NCBI GenBank assembly: GCA_019449415.1
Contig: JAGRPP010000027.1
Coordinates: 1 to 64,000, forward strand
From: Geothrix sp.
GTDB taxonomy: Bacteria > Acidobacteriota > Holophagae > Holophagales > Holophagaceae
Length of the DNA stretch: 64,000 nt
Direction: 5' to 3'
The notes under the pieces: model-generated
Seen by the model: only the letters and a program-made list of their open reading frames with translations
Told to the model about the DNA's origin: nothing
The model's database searches: none
Made by a program: the position numbers and the translations under genes
Shown here: piece after piece, positions 35,865 through 44,426 of the stretch
Layout of the letters: every line of letters starts with the position of its first letter
Numbering within the stretch: position 1 is the first letter of the stretch

Positions 35865-37648
35865 GGTCTCCGGCTCCGGCTCTGCTCCTGTCGGTCTCCC
35901 TGCTTGCCCAGGCACCGCGCTTCACCGTGCGCGACGCCATCCAGGCCGAGTGGATGCGCCAGCCCCTGTCCTTCACCGAAGCGCAGACGAAGGCTCTGCC
36001 CCCGGCGGACCGCGCCCGGCTCGAGCGGACCCTGCAGCGCATCGGCGCCCCCGGCGGGCCCGCCCTGCTGCCCCCGGAGCTGGACAAGCCCACGCTCGGC
36101 CTCTGGGAAGCCCGGGCCGCGACCGCCCGGACACCCGAGCAGCGGTTCACGGCGCTCTTCTTCCTGAATCGCCTGAAGAGCCCGAAGGCTTTGGCGGCTC
36201 TAGCGGGACTCTCCCCCGCCGATGCCCAAACCTGGCCGAAGCACCTGCACCTCGAAGCCGCACTCGCCACAGCACGCCTGAATGGCTCGGAAACCTCTTC
36301 CGAACTCCGGGCCTTCCTCGAGGCCTTGCAGAAGGCGGGCAAGGTCGATCCCGTTCGGGCCCAAGCCGCTCGTCTGCGGCTGCTGATGGCCGGGAGGGAA
36401 GCCGGGCTGCTCCCGCCTGTGAAAGCCACGCCGGGGAGCCTCCTGGCCCTGATGGATGCCTGGAACCGGGCACCCTGGCCCCAGCGCCGGGAGCTGGCGC
36501 TGAGCGCCTTCTCCAGCCTCTCCCCTCAGTCTCCGGCCTGGCCAAGGCTGGGTATCGTCCCGCCCAGCCAGGAGGTCCTGGATCGCAGCTGCGTGGGCAT
36601 CCTGTCCCGGCTGGCCGAAGGTGTTCCCAGCCCCGCTCCCGCCGAAGCCTTCCGGGTCAGCGGCGCACCCTGGCCCTGCTCGGCCCATCCATTGGCCCTG
36701 TGGTATGGGTTCCAGGCGCTGGCCAAGGTCGAGGCCCCACTTCCCGGCCTTCGCCCGGCTCTGGCCAAAGTTCCCCCTCTCGGCGCCTCCAGCCCGCTGC
36801 TGCTGGGGGTCCTGCTTCCAGCTCTCCGGCGACAGGATCCCCAGCAGGCGGACCGGGTCCGGGCCCAGCTGCTCGCTGGTCCTGAGGCCATCCCCCGAGC
36901 TGCAGCCATCGAGGATCTCCCCACCGCCCCCGAGGACCTCGCGAGCCTCACTCGACGGGTCTGGCGCGATGACCAGTTCGAGACCCAGCAGACCCTCATC
37001 CACAGCTACGCCCGCTGGAAGATGGCCCCGGAGGATCAGAAGGCGCAGCTTCAGCCCTGGCTCCAGCACCCCAACTGGACCTGCCGCTGGGAGGCCCACC
37101 AGGCCCTGCTGAAGCTGGACCCGCGGACGCCGTGGCCCGGCGCGCCAAACCCCACCCCGGCTGACCAAGCCATCCTGGACGAGGCCATCCGCCTCGCCGA
37201 ACGGGGAAAGCCCGTCCGCCTTCGTCTCTCCCTTAGTGGAAGGCGCCGCTTGATACTCCGGCTCGATCCCCGAGTGGCGCCCATGAATGTCGCCAACCTG
37301 GTGCTGCTGGCCCGGAAGGGCTACTTCAACGGCCACCTGGTGCCCCGCGTGGTGCCGGATTTCGTCGTGCAGATGGGCAGCCCCGTGGACACCATGGATG
37401 GTGGGCCCGGCCATACGGTGCGCTGCGAGAACTCGCTCGATTGGTACGGCCCCGGCAGCGTGGGGGTGGCCCTGTCCGGGAAGGATACCGGTGGCAGCCA
37501 GTTCTTCATCACCACCAATGCCACGCCGCACCTCACGGGCCGGTACACGCGCCTTGGCGAGGTGGAGGATCCCGACCGGGCCCTGAAGATCCTCGATGAC
37601 CTGGAACTGGGCGCGAAGATCCTGTCCATCACCGTCCTCGAGCCGTGA
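35861..37648 (+). CDS. Exported cyclophilin-type peptidyl-prolyl isomerase with helical-repeat N-terminus
   Basis: The 595-residue protein begins with a signal peptide (about 1-17). About 400 Ala/Leu/Pro-rich residues follow in a helical HEAT-like pattern, then a cyclophilin domain (about 445-595): VANLVLLARKGYFNGHLVPRVVPDFVVQMG, CENSLDWYGPGSVGVALSG and GGSQFFITTNATPHLTGRYTRLGEV. The active Arg (in VPRVVPDF) and the QFF motif are kept. The gene is joined by overlapping codons to the SAM-fold gene upstream and the Wzi-like gene downstream, suggesting that it helps fold an outer-membrane product. Confidence 0.88.
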   Translation: MRSPAPALLLSVSLLAQAPRFTVRDAIQAEWMRQPLSFTEAQTKALPPADRARLERTLQRIGAPGGPALLPPELDKPTLGLWEARAATARTPEQRFTALFFLNRLKSPKALAALAGLSPADAQTWPKHLHLEAALATARLNGSETSSELRAFLEALQKAGKVDPVRAQAARLRLLMAGREAGLLPPVKATPGSLLALMDAWNRAPWPQRRELALSAFSSLSPQSPAWPRLGIVPPSQEVLDRSCVGILSRLAEGVPSPAPAEAFRVSGAPWPCSAHPLALWYGFQALAKVEAPLPGLRPALAKVPPLGASSPLLLGVLLPALRRQDPQQADRVRAQLLAGPEAIPRAAAIEDLPTAPEDLASLTRRVWRDDQFETQQTLIHSYARWKMAPEDQKAQLQPWLQHPNWTCRWEAHQALLKLDPRTPWPGAPNPTPADQAILDEAIRLAERGKPVRLRLSLSGRRRLILRLDPRVAPMNVANLVLLARKGYFNGHLVPRVVPDFVVQMGSPVDTMDGGPGHTVRCENSLDWYGPGSVGVALSGKDTGGSQFFITTNATPHLTGRYTRLGEVEDPDRALKILDDLELGAKILSITVLEP

Positions 37649-39318
37649 GCCCCGCCTTGACGCCCCTTCCGCCTCTGGAGTCCATCCTGTTTCAGTCCCG
37701 CACCACCTTCCGCACCGCTGCCCTCCTGGGCCTCGTCGCCTCGCCCATCCTGGCCCAGGCACCCCTGCTCCAGGATGGCGCCGAGGACCTCCGCCAGGCC
37801 CGGCTCGCCTGGACAGTGGGCGAGCCGGTACCCTCTCCATTCCGCGTGCCCTCCCTGGAAGTGGGCCTGGGCGCGGCCGGGTCCGAAGGCCTCTACGCAC
37901 CGCTCATCGGCGGCGAGGGGTTTGGTCACGGAATGCAGGGCTGGGGCGCCGGCCTCCAGGGGAGGTATTTCCGGGGAGGCTGGTCCCTCTCCGCCACCAC
38001 CGTGACCTTCCGCGATGGCGCGATCACCCGGGGCATCCTGCAGCGCGGCACCCTCGCCTACCAGACCCAGGGCGGCTGGCGCTTCGCCCTGGAGCAGAAT
38101 CCCTTCCAGTGGGGCTTCGGGCTCAACGGGGGCTATCTCATGGGCGACTCGGCCCGCCCCTTCCCGCGCGCCTCCGTATCCACGCCCGAAGCGGCCCTGC
38201 ACCTGTGGAGCGTTCCCCTGGGCCGCTGGTCCGCGGAATTCTTCTACGGACGCCTGGAATGGAACCGCGACATCCCGGAGTGGATGAGCAACCGGCAGAC
38301 ACAGCTCTCCGCCAAGGTTTCCTCCGGCGACATCCGCCGGCCGGACTTGTCCGGCGCGAGGTTCACGGGACGCTTCGGCCCCCATGTGGAGCTGAATCTC
38401 GCCGGAACCTCCATGTGGGGCGGCGTGGATCCCTCGGGCCGCAATCGCCAGCGGGGCTACACCTGGGATGACTACCTGCTGGGCTTCTTCGGCGCCGAGA
38501 ACATCGGCCGCAGCGAGGCCAGCGGCGGTCAGGGGCATTTCGACCTCAGCGGCTTCAAACAGATCTCCATGGGCCATGCCATGGCCGAGGCCCGGGTGCG
38601 GATTCCCGCGCTGGCGGACTATGTGGGGGCCAAGGGCGCCTCCGTCTACCTGAGCCGCGGGTCGAAGAATGTCAACTGGCAGTGGAAGGACTTCCTGCGG
38701 CACCCGGGCGCGGCCATCCGCCGGGACCTCAGCAAGGACTGGGAGCTCATCAAGCGCGGCCGGGTCCGGGGCGGCGACTACATGGACAGCATCTGGGGAC
38801 GGGGCACCCGCGAGGCGGTGCCCACCCTCGAACACGCCAACGACATGCTGGGCCTTCAGCTGGTCTGGGAACGCTGGGACCTGGGCCTCGAGTACGCCGA
38901 CACCGTGAACATCCCCGCCGATGGGAACGGCTACCGGGTCTATTCCCACGGCACCTACCGGGCCGGTTATTCCCGGTATGGGGACTCCCTGGGCCTGCCC
39001 TTTGGCGGCGATGCCATCACCCGCACTGTGGATCTGGGCTTTCCGATGATCTGGGAGGGCAAGGGCCGCCTCAAGGTCGTGAGCGGGATCCGGGCCTTCC
39101 GGGACAACCTGGCCCTCTGGACGGATGCCCATCCTGGCCAAACACCCGAGCTGGACCGCTTCTGGTTCCTGCAGGCGGACGCGCAGTGGCGCACGCCCAA
39201 CGGCCGCGTGGGGGCCTCCATCTCCTCCGAGCGGGACCGCAATCTCCAGTTCGTAGCCGGAGCCTCGCCCCGCTGGGGCTGGGCCTTCAGCGTCTTCCAG
39301 TCGTTCCGGGTCTTCTGA
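37645..39318 (+). CDS. Wzi-like outer-membrane capsule assembly protein
   Basis: The 557-residue protein starts with GTG overlapping the previous stop (GTGA). A signal peptide ends near residue 37 (ASPILAQA). The mature protein is rich in alternating strands with aromatic girdles (GWRFALEQNPFQWGFGLNGGYLMG, YGRLEWNRD) and ends in Phe (QSFRVF), as outer-membrane barrels do. Segments such as SKNVNWQWKDFLRHPG and DSIWGRGTREAVPTLEHANDMLGLQL resemble the Wzi/capsule-assembly family, which anchors surface polysaccharide. The sugar-nucleotide genes upstream support that. Confidence 0.72.
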   Translation: MSPALTPLPPLESILFQSRTTFRTAALLGLVASPILAQAPLLQDGAEDLRQARLAWTVGEPVPSPFRVPSLEVGLGAAGSEGLYAPLIGGEGFGHGMQGWGAGLQGRYFRGGWSLSATTVTFRDGAITRGILQRGTLAYQTQGGWRFALEQNPFQWGFGLNGGYLMGDSARPFPRASVSTPEAALHLWSVPLGRWSAEFFYGRLEWNRDIPEWMSNRQTQLSAKVSSGDIRRPDLSGARFTGRFGPHVELNLAGTSMWGGVDPSGRNRQRGYTWDDYLLGFFGAENIGRSEASGGQGHFDLSGFKQISMGHAMAEARVRIPALADYVGAKGASVYLSRGSKNVNWQWKDFLRHPGAAIRRDLSKDWELIKRGRVRGGDYMDSIWGRGTREAVPTLEHANDMLGLQLVWERWDLGLEYADTVNIPADGNGYRVYSHGTYRAGYSRYGDSLGLPFGGDAITRTVDLGFPMIWEGKGRLKVVSGIRAFRDNLALWTDAHPGQTPELDRFWFLQADAQWRTPNGRVGASISSERDRNLQFVAGASPRWGWAFSVFQSFRVF

Positions 39319-39366
39319 GGCCCGCTCCAGCCTGCGGTATCCTGAAGGCTCCACCTCGAGGTCCGA

Positions 39367-40029
39367 ATGGCGTTGTCCCGCGATCAACTCGTCCGCCGCG
39401 CGGCGCAGGAGCTCCGTGATGGCTACTATGTGAACCTGGGCATCGGCATCCCCACCCTCATCGCCAGCGTGATCCCTCAGGGCATGGAGGTCGTCCTCCA
39501 GAGCGAAAATGGCCTCCTGGGCATCGGCCCCTTCCCGGTTCCCGACGAGGTCGATGCGGATCTCATCAATGCCGGCAAGCAGACGGTGACGGCCGCGCCG
39601 GGCGCCAGCTACTTCAGCAGCGCCGACAGCTTCGCCATGATCCGGGGTGGCAAGATCGACCTCAGCATCCTGGGCGCCATGCAGGTGGACATGGAGGGCA
39701 ACCTCGCCAACTGGATGATCCCGGGAAAGATGGTGAAGGGCATGGGGGGCGCCATGGACCTCGTCGCCGCCGCGAAGCGCGTGGTCGTGGTCATGGAACA
39801 CACCAACAAGGACGATGAGTTCAAGATCCTCCGCAAATGCAACCTGCCCCTCACTGGGCAGCGCTGTGTGCACCGCATCATCACCGATCTGGCCGTCATC
39901 GATGTGGTGCCGGGCCGGGAGGGGCTGCGGCTGGTGGAGACGGCCCCCGGCGTCACCCGCGAGGAAGTCCAGGCCCGGACCGAGCCTCCGTTGGTGATGG
40001 ACCGTGTCATTGAAATGACTGGCCTCTGA
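39367..40029 (+). CDS. 3-oxoacid CoA-transferase subunit B (orphan)
   Basis: The 220-residue protein matches the beta subunit of succinyl-CoA/acetoacetyl-CoA:3-oxoacid transferases: [14 protein letters not shown], the catalytic Glu in [41 protein letters not shown] and [12 protein letters not shown] with the C-terminal [21 protein letters not shown]. These enzymes move CoA between acids in ketone-body, lysine or butyrate metabolism. The alpha subunit is normally encoded immediately upstream, but here the upstream gene is the Wzi-like protein. Subunit A must be elsewhere if the enzyme works. Confidence 0.92.
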   Translation: MALSRDQLVRRAAQELRDGYYVNLGIGIPTLIASVIPQGMEVVLQSENGLLGIGPFPVPDEVDADLINAGKQTVTAAPGASYFSSADSFAMIRGGKIDLSILGAMQVDMEGNLANWMIPGKMVKGMGGAMDLVAAAKRVVVVMEHTNKDDEFKILRKCNLPLTGQRCVHRIITDLAVIDVVPGREGLRLVETAPGVTREEVQARTEPPLVMDRVIEMTGL

Positions 40030-40036
40030 GGTCCCC

Positions 40037-40384
40037 ATGCTGATCCGCGCTCTCCCCGTCCTCTCCCTCCTGCTGGCCTTCGCCTGCAATGCCCCGGGAA
40101 CCACCGTGCCCGCCGAGCCCTTCAAGCCCTCCATCAGCCTTCGCCCCGTCGCCATCAGCCTCGCCAAGGGAGCCACCCAGATCTTCCAGGCGGAGGTCAA
40201 CTATCCCGAAGGTCAGCGCCCCCTCCGGCAACCCGTGGCCTGGGTGGTGGTGGAACCCGAAGGCGGCACCATCACGGCGGCGGGTCACTACACCGCTCCC
40301 GCCGCGGCCGGGACCTTTCATGTGCGAGTGACGCGCGAGGACTTCCCGGAGCTCACGGCCACGGCCACGGTGACGGTGAACTGA
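40037..40384 (+). CDS. Small lipoprotein with Ig-like (BIG2-type) domain
   Basis: The 115-residue protein has a signal peptide with a lipobox-like LAFAC (Cys17). The mature part is a single beta-sandwich: ISLRPVAISLAKGATQIFQAEV, WVVVEPEGGTITAAGHYTAPAAAGTFHVRVT and ATATVTVN, the usual pattern of bacterial Ig-like repeats, including the GxYTAP turn. It would sit in the envelope; partner unknown. The gene begins seven bases after the CoA-transferase gene and its stop overlaps the pyrD start by one base (TGATG), so it is translationally linked to two unrelated metabolic genes. Confidence 0.75.
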   Translation: MLIRALPVLSLLLAFACNAPGTTVPAEPFKPSISLRPVAISLAKGATQIFQAEVNYPEGQRPLRQPVAWVVVEPEGGTITAAGHYTAPAAAGTFHVRVTREDFPELTATATVTVN

Positions 40385-41412
40385 TGGATCTGTACGGCGC
40401 CCTGCGTCCGCTGATCTTCCGCCTCGACCCCGAAACCGCCCACAACCTGGCCTTCTGGCTGGGGGAGCGCGTCAGCGCCTGGCCCCGCCTGCCGGAACCG
40501 ACGCATCCTCCAGCCCTCCGACGCACGGCCTTCGGCCTGGACTTCCCCTCGCCCTTGGGCCTCGCCGCGGGGCTCGACAAGGGCGCCACCCTGCTCCCCC
40601 TCTGGAAAGCCATGGGTTTCGGCCATGTGGAGATCGGCACGGTCACGCCCCGGCCCCAGCCTGGAAACCCCAGGCCCCGCCTGTTCCGCTTTCCCGAGGC
40701 GGGATTGATCCTCAACCGCATGGGCTTCAATAGTGAGGGTGCCGAGGTCGTGGGCGCCCGCCTACGGCGGCGTCCGGCGGGGCTCATCGTGGGAGGCAAC
40801 CTCGGCAAGAACAAGGAGACGCCCGAGGCGCTGGCCCTGGATGACTACCGCGCCGCCTATCGCCTCATCGCGCCACGGGTGGACTACATCGCCCTCAATG
40901 TGAGTAGCCCCAACACGCCGGGCCTCCGGAACCTCCAGGCCCCCGAGGCCCTGAAGCCCCTGCTGGAAGGCATGCTCCGGCTGCGGAAGGAGCTGGGCCT
41001 CGAGCGCCAGCCGCTCCTGCTCAAGCTCGCGCCGGATCTGGCTCCCGAGGACCTGGATGCCATCGTCGAAGTGGCCGTGGCCTCAGGCATCTCGGGGCTC
41101 ATCGCCACCAACACCACCCTGGATCGGGGGGTGGTGGCAGAGCCTCTGCGAGCCCTGGTCGAGGCCAAGGGGGCCGGCGGCCTCAGCGGAGCCCCCCTCA
41201 AAGCCAAGGCTCGGGCGATCCGACGCCGCATCCTGGACGCCCTGCGGGGCCGCCTGCCCCTGGTGGCCTGCGGCGGCCTGGGTTCGGCTGAGGATGTGCG
41301 GGGGGCCCTGGAGGATGGCGCTGCCCTGGCCCAGATCTACAGCGCCCTCATCTTCCAAGGGCCGGCGCTCGTCTCGCGGATCCACCGCGGATTGACACCG
41401 CAGGACCTCTGA
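40384..41412 (+). CDS. pyrD: Dihydroorotate dehydrogenase (quinone), class 2
   Basis: The 342-residue membrane-associated flavoenzyme oxidises dihydroorotate to orotate and passes electrons to quinone. The N-terminal helix (about 1-30, DLYGALRPLIFRLDPETAHNLAF) is the membrane/quinone module that defines class 2. FMN and substrate motifs follow: PLGLAAGLDKGA, FNRMGFNSEGA-like, NVSSPNTPGLR with the catalytic Ser, KLAPDL, IATNTT, GGLSGAPLKAKA and ACGGLGSAED. The quinone is probably menaquinone, made in part by the neighbouring mqnE. Confidence 0.96.
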   Translation: MDLYGALRPLIFRLDPETAHNLAFWLGERVSAWPRLPEPTHPPALRRTAFGLDFPSPLGLAAGLDKGATLLPLWKAMGFGHVEIGTVTPRPQPGNPRPRLFRFPEAGLILNRMGFNSEGAEVVGARLRRRPAGLIVGGNLGKNKETPEALALDDYRAAYRLIAPRVDYIALNVSSPNTPGLRNLQAPEALKPLLEGMLRLRKELGLERQPLLLKLAPDLAPEDLDAIVEVAVASGISGLIATNTTLDRGVVAEPLRALVEAKGAGGLSGAPLKAKARAIRRRILDALRGRLPLVACGGLGSAEDVRGALEDGAALAQIYSALIFQGPALVSRIHRGLTPQDL

Positions 41413-41465
41413 ATCGCGCTCGGAGCAGCGTCCCGGCGGCGCTACACTGGAGGGCCGAGGTTTCG

Positions 41466-42593
41466 ATGTTGTCACTGCAATCGAGAATCCGTGACCCCCG
41501 CCTGCTGCCCCTGGCCGACAAGGTGCTGCGCGGTGAGCGCCTGTCCTTCGACGACGGTCTGCTGCTCTACGAGAGCCCCGACCTGACGGGCATCGGCGCC
41601 ATGGCCCACCATGTGCGCCTCCAGAAGAATGGCCGGGCCGCCTTCTATGTCATGAGCCGCCGCCTGTCCTATACCAATGTCTGCTTCACCCATTGCCAGT
41701 TCTGCGCCTTCCAGGCCAAGCCGGGCGATCCCCGGGCCTACGCCCTCTCGGCCGAGCAGATCATCGCGGAGCTCGAGAAACCCGAGAACGCCGGGGTCCG
41801 CGAGCTGCACATGACCTCGGGCCACAACCCGAAGCTCAAGATCGACTACTTCGAGGACCTGTTCACCAAGATCAAAGCGCGCTTCCCGTCCATCCACCTC
41901 AAGGTCTTCACCATGATCGAGATGGACTACTACGCCCGCATCTCGGGCCTCAGCACGGAGGCCTTCCTGGACCGTTGCATGGCCGCGGGCCTGGAGAGCT
42001 GCCCCGGCGGCGGCGCGGAGATCTTCGATGAAGCCCTGCGCGAGCAGATCTGCATCGGCAAGAAGGACGCCCAGGTGTGGCTCGACACGGCCGAACTCTG
42101 CCATCGCAAGGGCCTGCCCACGAACTGCACCATGCTCTATGGCCACATCGAGGAACCGCGCCACCGGGTGGACCACCTGCTGCGCCTGCGGGACCTGCAG
42201 GACCGCTCCCAGGCCGCGGGCTACCAGGGCTTCCTGGCCTTCATCCCCCTGGCCTACCAGAACGAGGACAACGAGCTGAGCGCCACCCATGTCATCCACG
42301 AGACCACGGGGACGCAGGATCTGCGGGAGATCGCCGTGGCCCGCCTACTCCTCGACAACATCCCGCACATCAAGGCCTACTGGGTGATGATCTCGCCGGG
42401 CCTGGCCCAGGCAGGCCTCAGCTACGGGGCCGACGATGTGGATGGCACCGTCATCGCCGAGGAGATCGCCCACGACGCCGGCGCCAAGACGCCCCAGGGC
42501 CTGACGCGCGGTGAGCTGGTGCGGCTCATCGAGGAGGCCGGCTTCGAGGCCCTGGAGCGCGACAACCTCTACAACACCTACGCCACGGTCTAA
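41466..42593 (+). CDS. mqnE: Aminofutalosine synthase (radical SAM)
   Basis: The 375-residue enzyme joins 3-enolpyruvyloxybenzoate to the adenosyl radical to form aminofutalosine in the futalosine pathway to menaquinone. It has the radical SAM motif C-x3-C-x2-C (VCFTHCQFCAF), ELHMTSGHNPKL, SCPGGGAEIF and the C-terminal AAYWVM-like and LSYGADDVDGT region that marks MqnE and not MqnC. Other mqn genes are not in the window. The gene ends with a four-base overlap against the convergent PLD gene. Confidence 0.94.
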   Translation: MLSLQSRIRDPRLLPLADKVLRGERLSFDDGLLLYESPDLTGIGAMAHHVRLQKNGRAAFYVMSRRLSYTNVCFTHCQFCAFQAKPGDPRAYALSAEQIIAELEKPENAGVRELHMTSGHNPKLKIDYFEDLFTKIKARFPSIHLKVFTMIEMDYYARISGLSTEAFLDRCMAAGLESCPGGGAEIFDEALREQICIGKKDAQVWLDTAELCHRKGLPTNCTMLYGHIEEPRHRVDHLLRLRDLQDRSQAAGYQGFLAFIPLAYQNEDNELSATHVIHETTGTQDLREIAVARLLLDNIPHIKAYWVMISPGLAQAGLSYGADDVDGTVIAEEIAHDAGAKTPQGLTRGELVRLIEEAGFEALERDNLYNTYATV

Positions 42594-43792
42594 TCGACCT
42601 TGCGCTTCTCGTAGACTTTCGCCGGATCCAGGGCGAAGGCGTACCGACTGGTCCAGAGGCGGTCGTGGATGCGGGCCGCCTGGGCCGCCAAGGGCGAGTC
42701 ACGGAAGATCAGCTCGATGTTCCGGGAGTCGGTGAAGTAGCTCTCCTCCCAGTTGCTGGTGCCCAGCACCAGGTGCGTCTCATCCACCACGAGGTATTTG
42801 CTGTGGATGGTGCGGGCGTAGGGAATGTGGCCCTCCTTCGCCTCCGGGATGGGCGCGACCTTCACCTCGAGGTTCGGGATCAGCGCGAGGGCCTTCAGGT
42901 GCGGGAGGGCCCGGCCGCCCAGCACCCAGTCCGAGACCAGCAGGCGCACCTTCACGCCCCGCACGGCCGCGGCCCTGAGGGCGTCATCCAGCACCGGCCA
43001 GAAGCGGTCCTGGCCCGCCACCGGCGAATAGGTCAGCAGCTGCACCCGCACGGTCTGTTTCGCCTGGGCGATGAGTTCCACCAGGGCCTCGATGGAAGGG
43101 CGGATGTCCTTCGGCGTGAGGAAGGGCGGGCTGGCCACCAGCTCCACCTGCGGACGGGCCGACACCGGTGCTGGAGCCGGAAGGTCCGGGAGCTTTCCGG
43201 TTCCGGCGAAGGTCCAGTCCACGGCGAAGAGCTGCGCGAGCCGGGTGACGATCCGGGCGTCGGAGGTCCGCACACCCAGTTCGTGGATGTGCTCCAGCGC
43301 CCGCCAGTCGAAGTTCTGGCTGCCCAGGAAGGCCTCCTGGCCATCCACCACGAAATACTTGGCGTGGAGGATCCCCCTGGAGACCCCCGCCAGATCGAAG
43401 CTGCGCACCTGGGCGCCGGGAACGCGGCGGAGACGCGCCACGGATGCCGGATCCTGGTCCAGCATCTTCGAGGAGAGCAGGAAGCGCACCTTCACGCCGC
43501 GGGCCCCCGCCTTCTCCAGTTCCACCAGCACGGGTTCGAGGGCGCTGCCCGGACGACTGGTGACATAGAACTCCGCGGCATCGATGCTCGTCCGCGCGCC
43601 GCGGACCAGGTCGACCCAGACATCCTTGGCGAAGGGCAGCGCCGGGTCCGCCAGGTCCGTCTCCGCGGGGATCGACTGCACCAGGCGGGTGGCAGGCGCT
43701 GGAGGCTCGCTCCCGGGTTGCGCCAGCGCAGACTGGGGGATGCCGAGGCACCAGGCGGTGGCGAAGGTCAGAAGCAGGGGACGGAAGGTCAT
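42590..43792 (-). CDS. Exported phospholipase D-family protein
   Basis: The 400-residue protein has a signal peptide (about 1-24) and two PLD domains. Both HKD-type motifs are present: HAKYFVVDGQEAFLGSQN in the first half and HSKYLVVDETHLVLGTSNW in the second. The fold covers cardiolipin synthases, nucleases and phospholipases; the exported form with about 400 residues resembles phospholipase D-like envelope proteins such as PLD3/PLD4 relatives. The substrate may be phospholipid or nucleic acid. GGAG precedes the start. It is a single gene. Confidence 0.86.
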   Translation of the reverse strand: MTFRPLLLTFATAWCLGIPQSALAQPGSEPPAPATRLVQSIPAETDLADPALPFAKDVWVDLVRGARTSIDAAEFYVTSRPGSALEPVLVELEKAGARGVKVRFLLSSKMLDQDPASVARLRRVPGAQVRSFDLAGVSRGILHAKYFVVDGQEAFLGSQNFDWRALEHIHELGVRTSDARIVTRLAQLFAVDWTFAGTGKLPDLPAPAPVSARPQVELVASPPFLTPKDIRPSIEALVELIAQAKQTVRVQLLTYSPVAGQDRFWPVLDDALRAAAVRGVKVRLLVSDWVLGGRALPHLKALALIPNLEVKVAPIPEAKEGHIPYARTIHSKYLVVDETHLVLGTSNWEESYFTDSRNIELIFRDSPLAAQAARIHDRLWTSRYAFALDPAKVYEKRKVD

Positions 43793-43857
43793 GGCATCAC
43801 TCCAGCTGCGAGGATACTCCGTTGACGCGGGCCCTTCGCCCCTGCTGAGGTGAGGGC

Positions 43858-44415
43858 ATGGACACCAAGGCCGAGTTCCGCGCCCACCTGAAGACCCGCC
43901 GGGACGCGCTGCCCGCAGAGGCGCGCGAGGCCTGGTCCAAGGCCATCGCCGGGCATCTGGACCCCCTCTGCCGTCAGCGGCGCGTCACCCGCATCGGCGC
44001 CTTCTGGCCCTTCGGCTCGGAGATCGACCTGCGCCCCGCCGTGGCCGCTCACCCGGACTGGCTGTGGTTCTTCCCGCGCGTGGCCTCCACCCAGCCCCCC
44101 CGGCTGGCCTGGGGCACGGAGCCGCTGGAAAAGGGCCATTGGGGCCTCCTGGAGCCGGCCCTGGCCCAGCATTTCCTCCCGCCGGTGCAGCTGCTGCTGG
44201 TGCCGGGCCTCGCGTTCGACGACGAGGGCTACCGCATCGGCTATGGCCGGGGGTTCTACGATGCGCTGCTGGCGAAACTGCCGGAGGAGGTGCTCACCGT
44301 GGGCGTGGGCTTTGAAGCGCAGATGCACCTTCCCGTCCCCGTGGAGCCCCACGACTGGCCCGTGCAGGCGCTCCTGAGCGAGCGCGGCCTGCGCCTCCTG
44401 AATACCGGAGGCTGA
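43858..44415 (+). CDS. 5-formyltetrahydrofolate cyclo-ligase
   Basis: The 185-residue enzyme converts 5-formyl-THF to 5,10-methenyl-THF with ATP. The start KAEFRAHLKTRRDALP, the central GAFWPFGSEIDLRP and the C-terminal LVPGLAFDDEGYRIGYGRGFYDALLAKLP are the family signatures. The gene is usually called fau, ygfA or mthfs. It begins 65 bases from the divergent PLD gene. In many bacteria the gene follows 6S RNA; I see no 6S RNA here. Confidence 0.93.
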   Translation: MDTKAEFRAHLKTRRDALPAEAREAWSKAIAGHLDPLCRQRRVTRIGAFWPFGSEIDLRPAVAAHPDWLWFFPRVASTQPPRLAWGTEPLEKGHWGLLEPALAQHFLPPVQLLLVPGLAFDDEGYRIGYGRGFYDALLAKLPEEVLTVGVGFEAQMHLPVPVEPHDWPVQALLSERGLRLLNTGG

Positions 44416-44426
44416 GAAGGTTCCCC

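Noticed and set aside
43793..43857. 6S RNA upstream of the 5-formyl-THF cyclo-ligase gene
   Set aside because: The gap is 65 bases, too short for the roughly 180-base 6S RNA.
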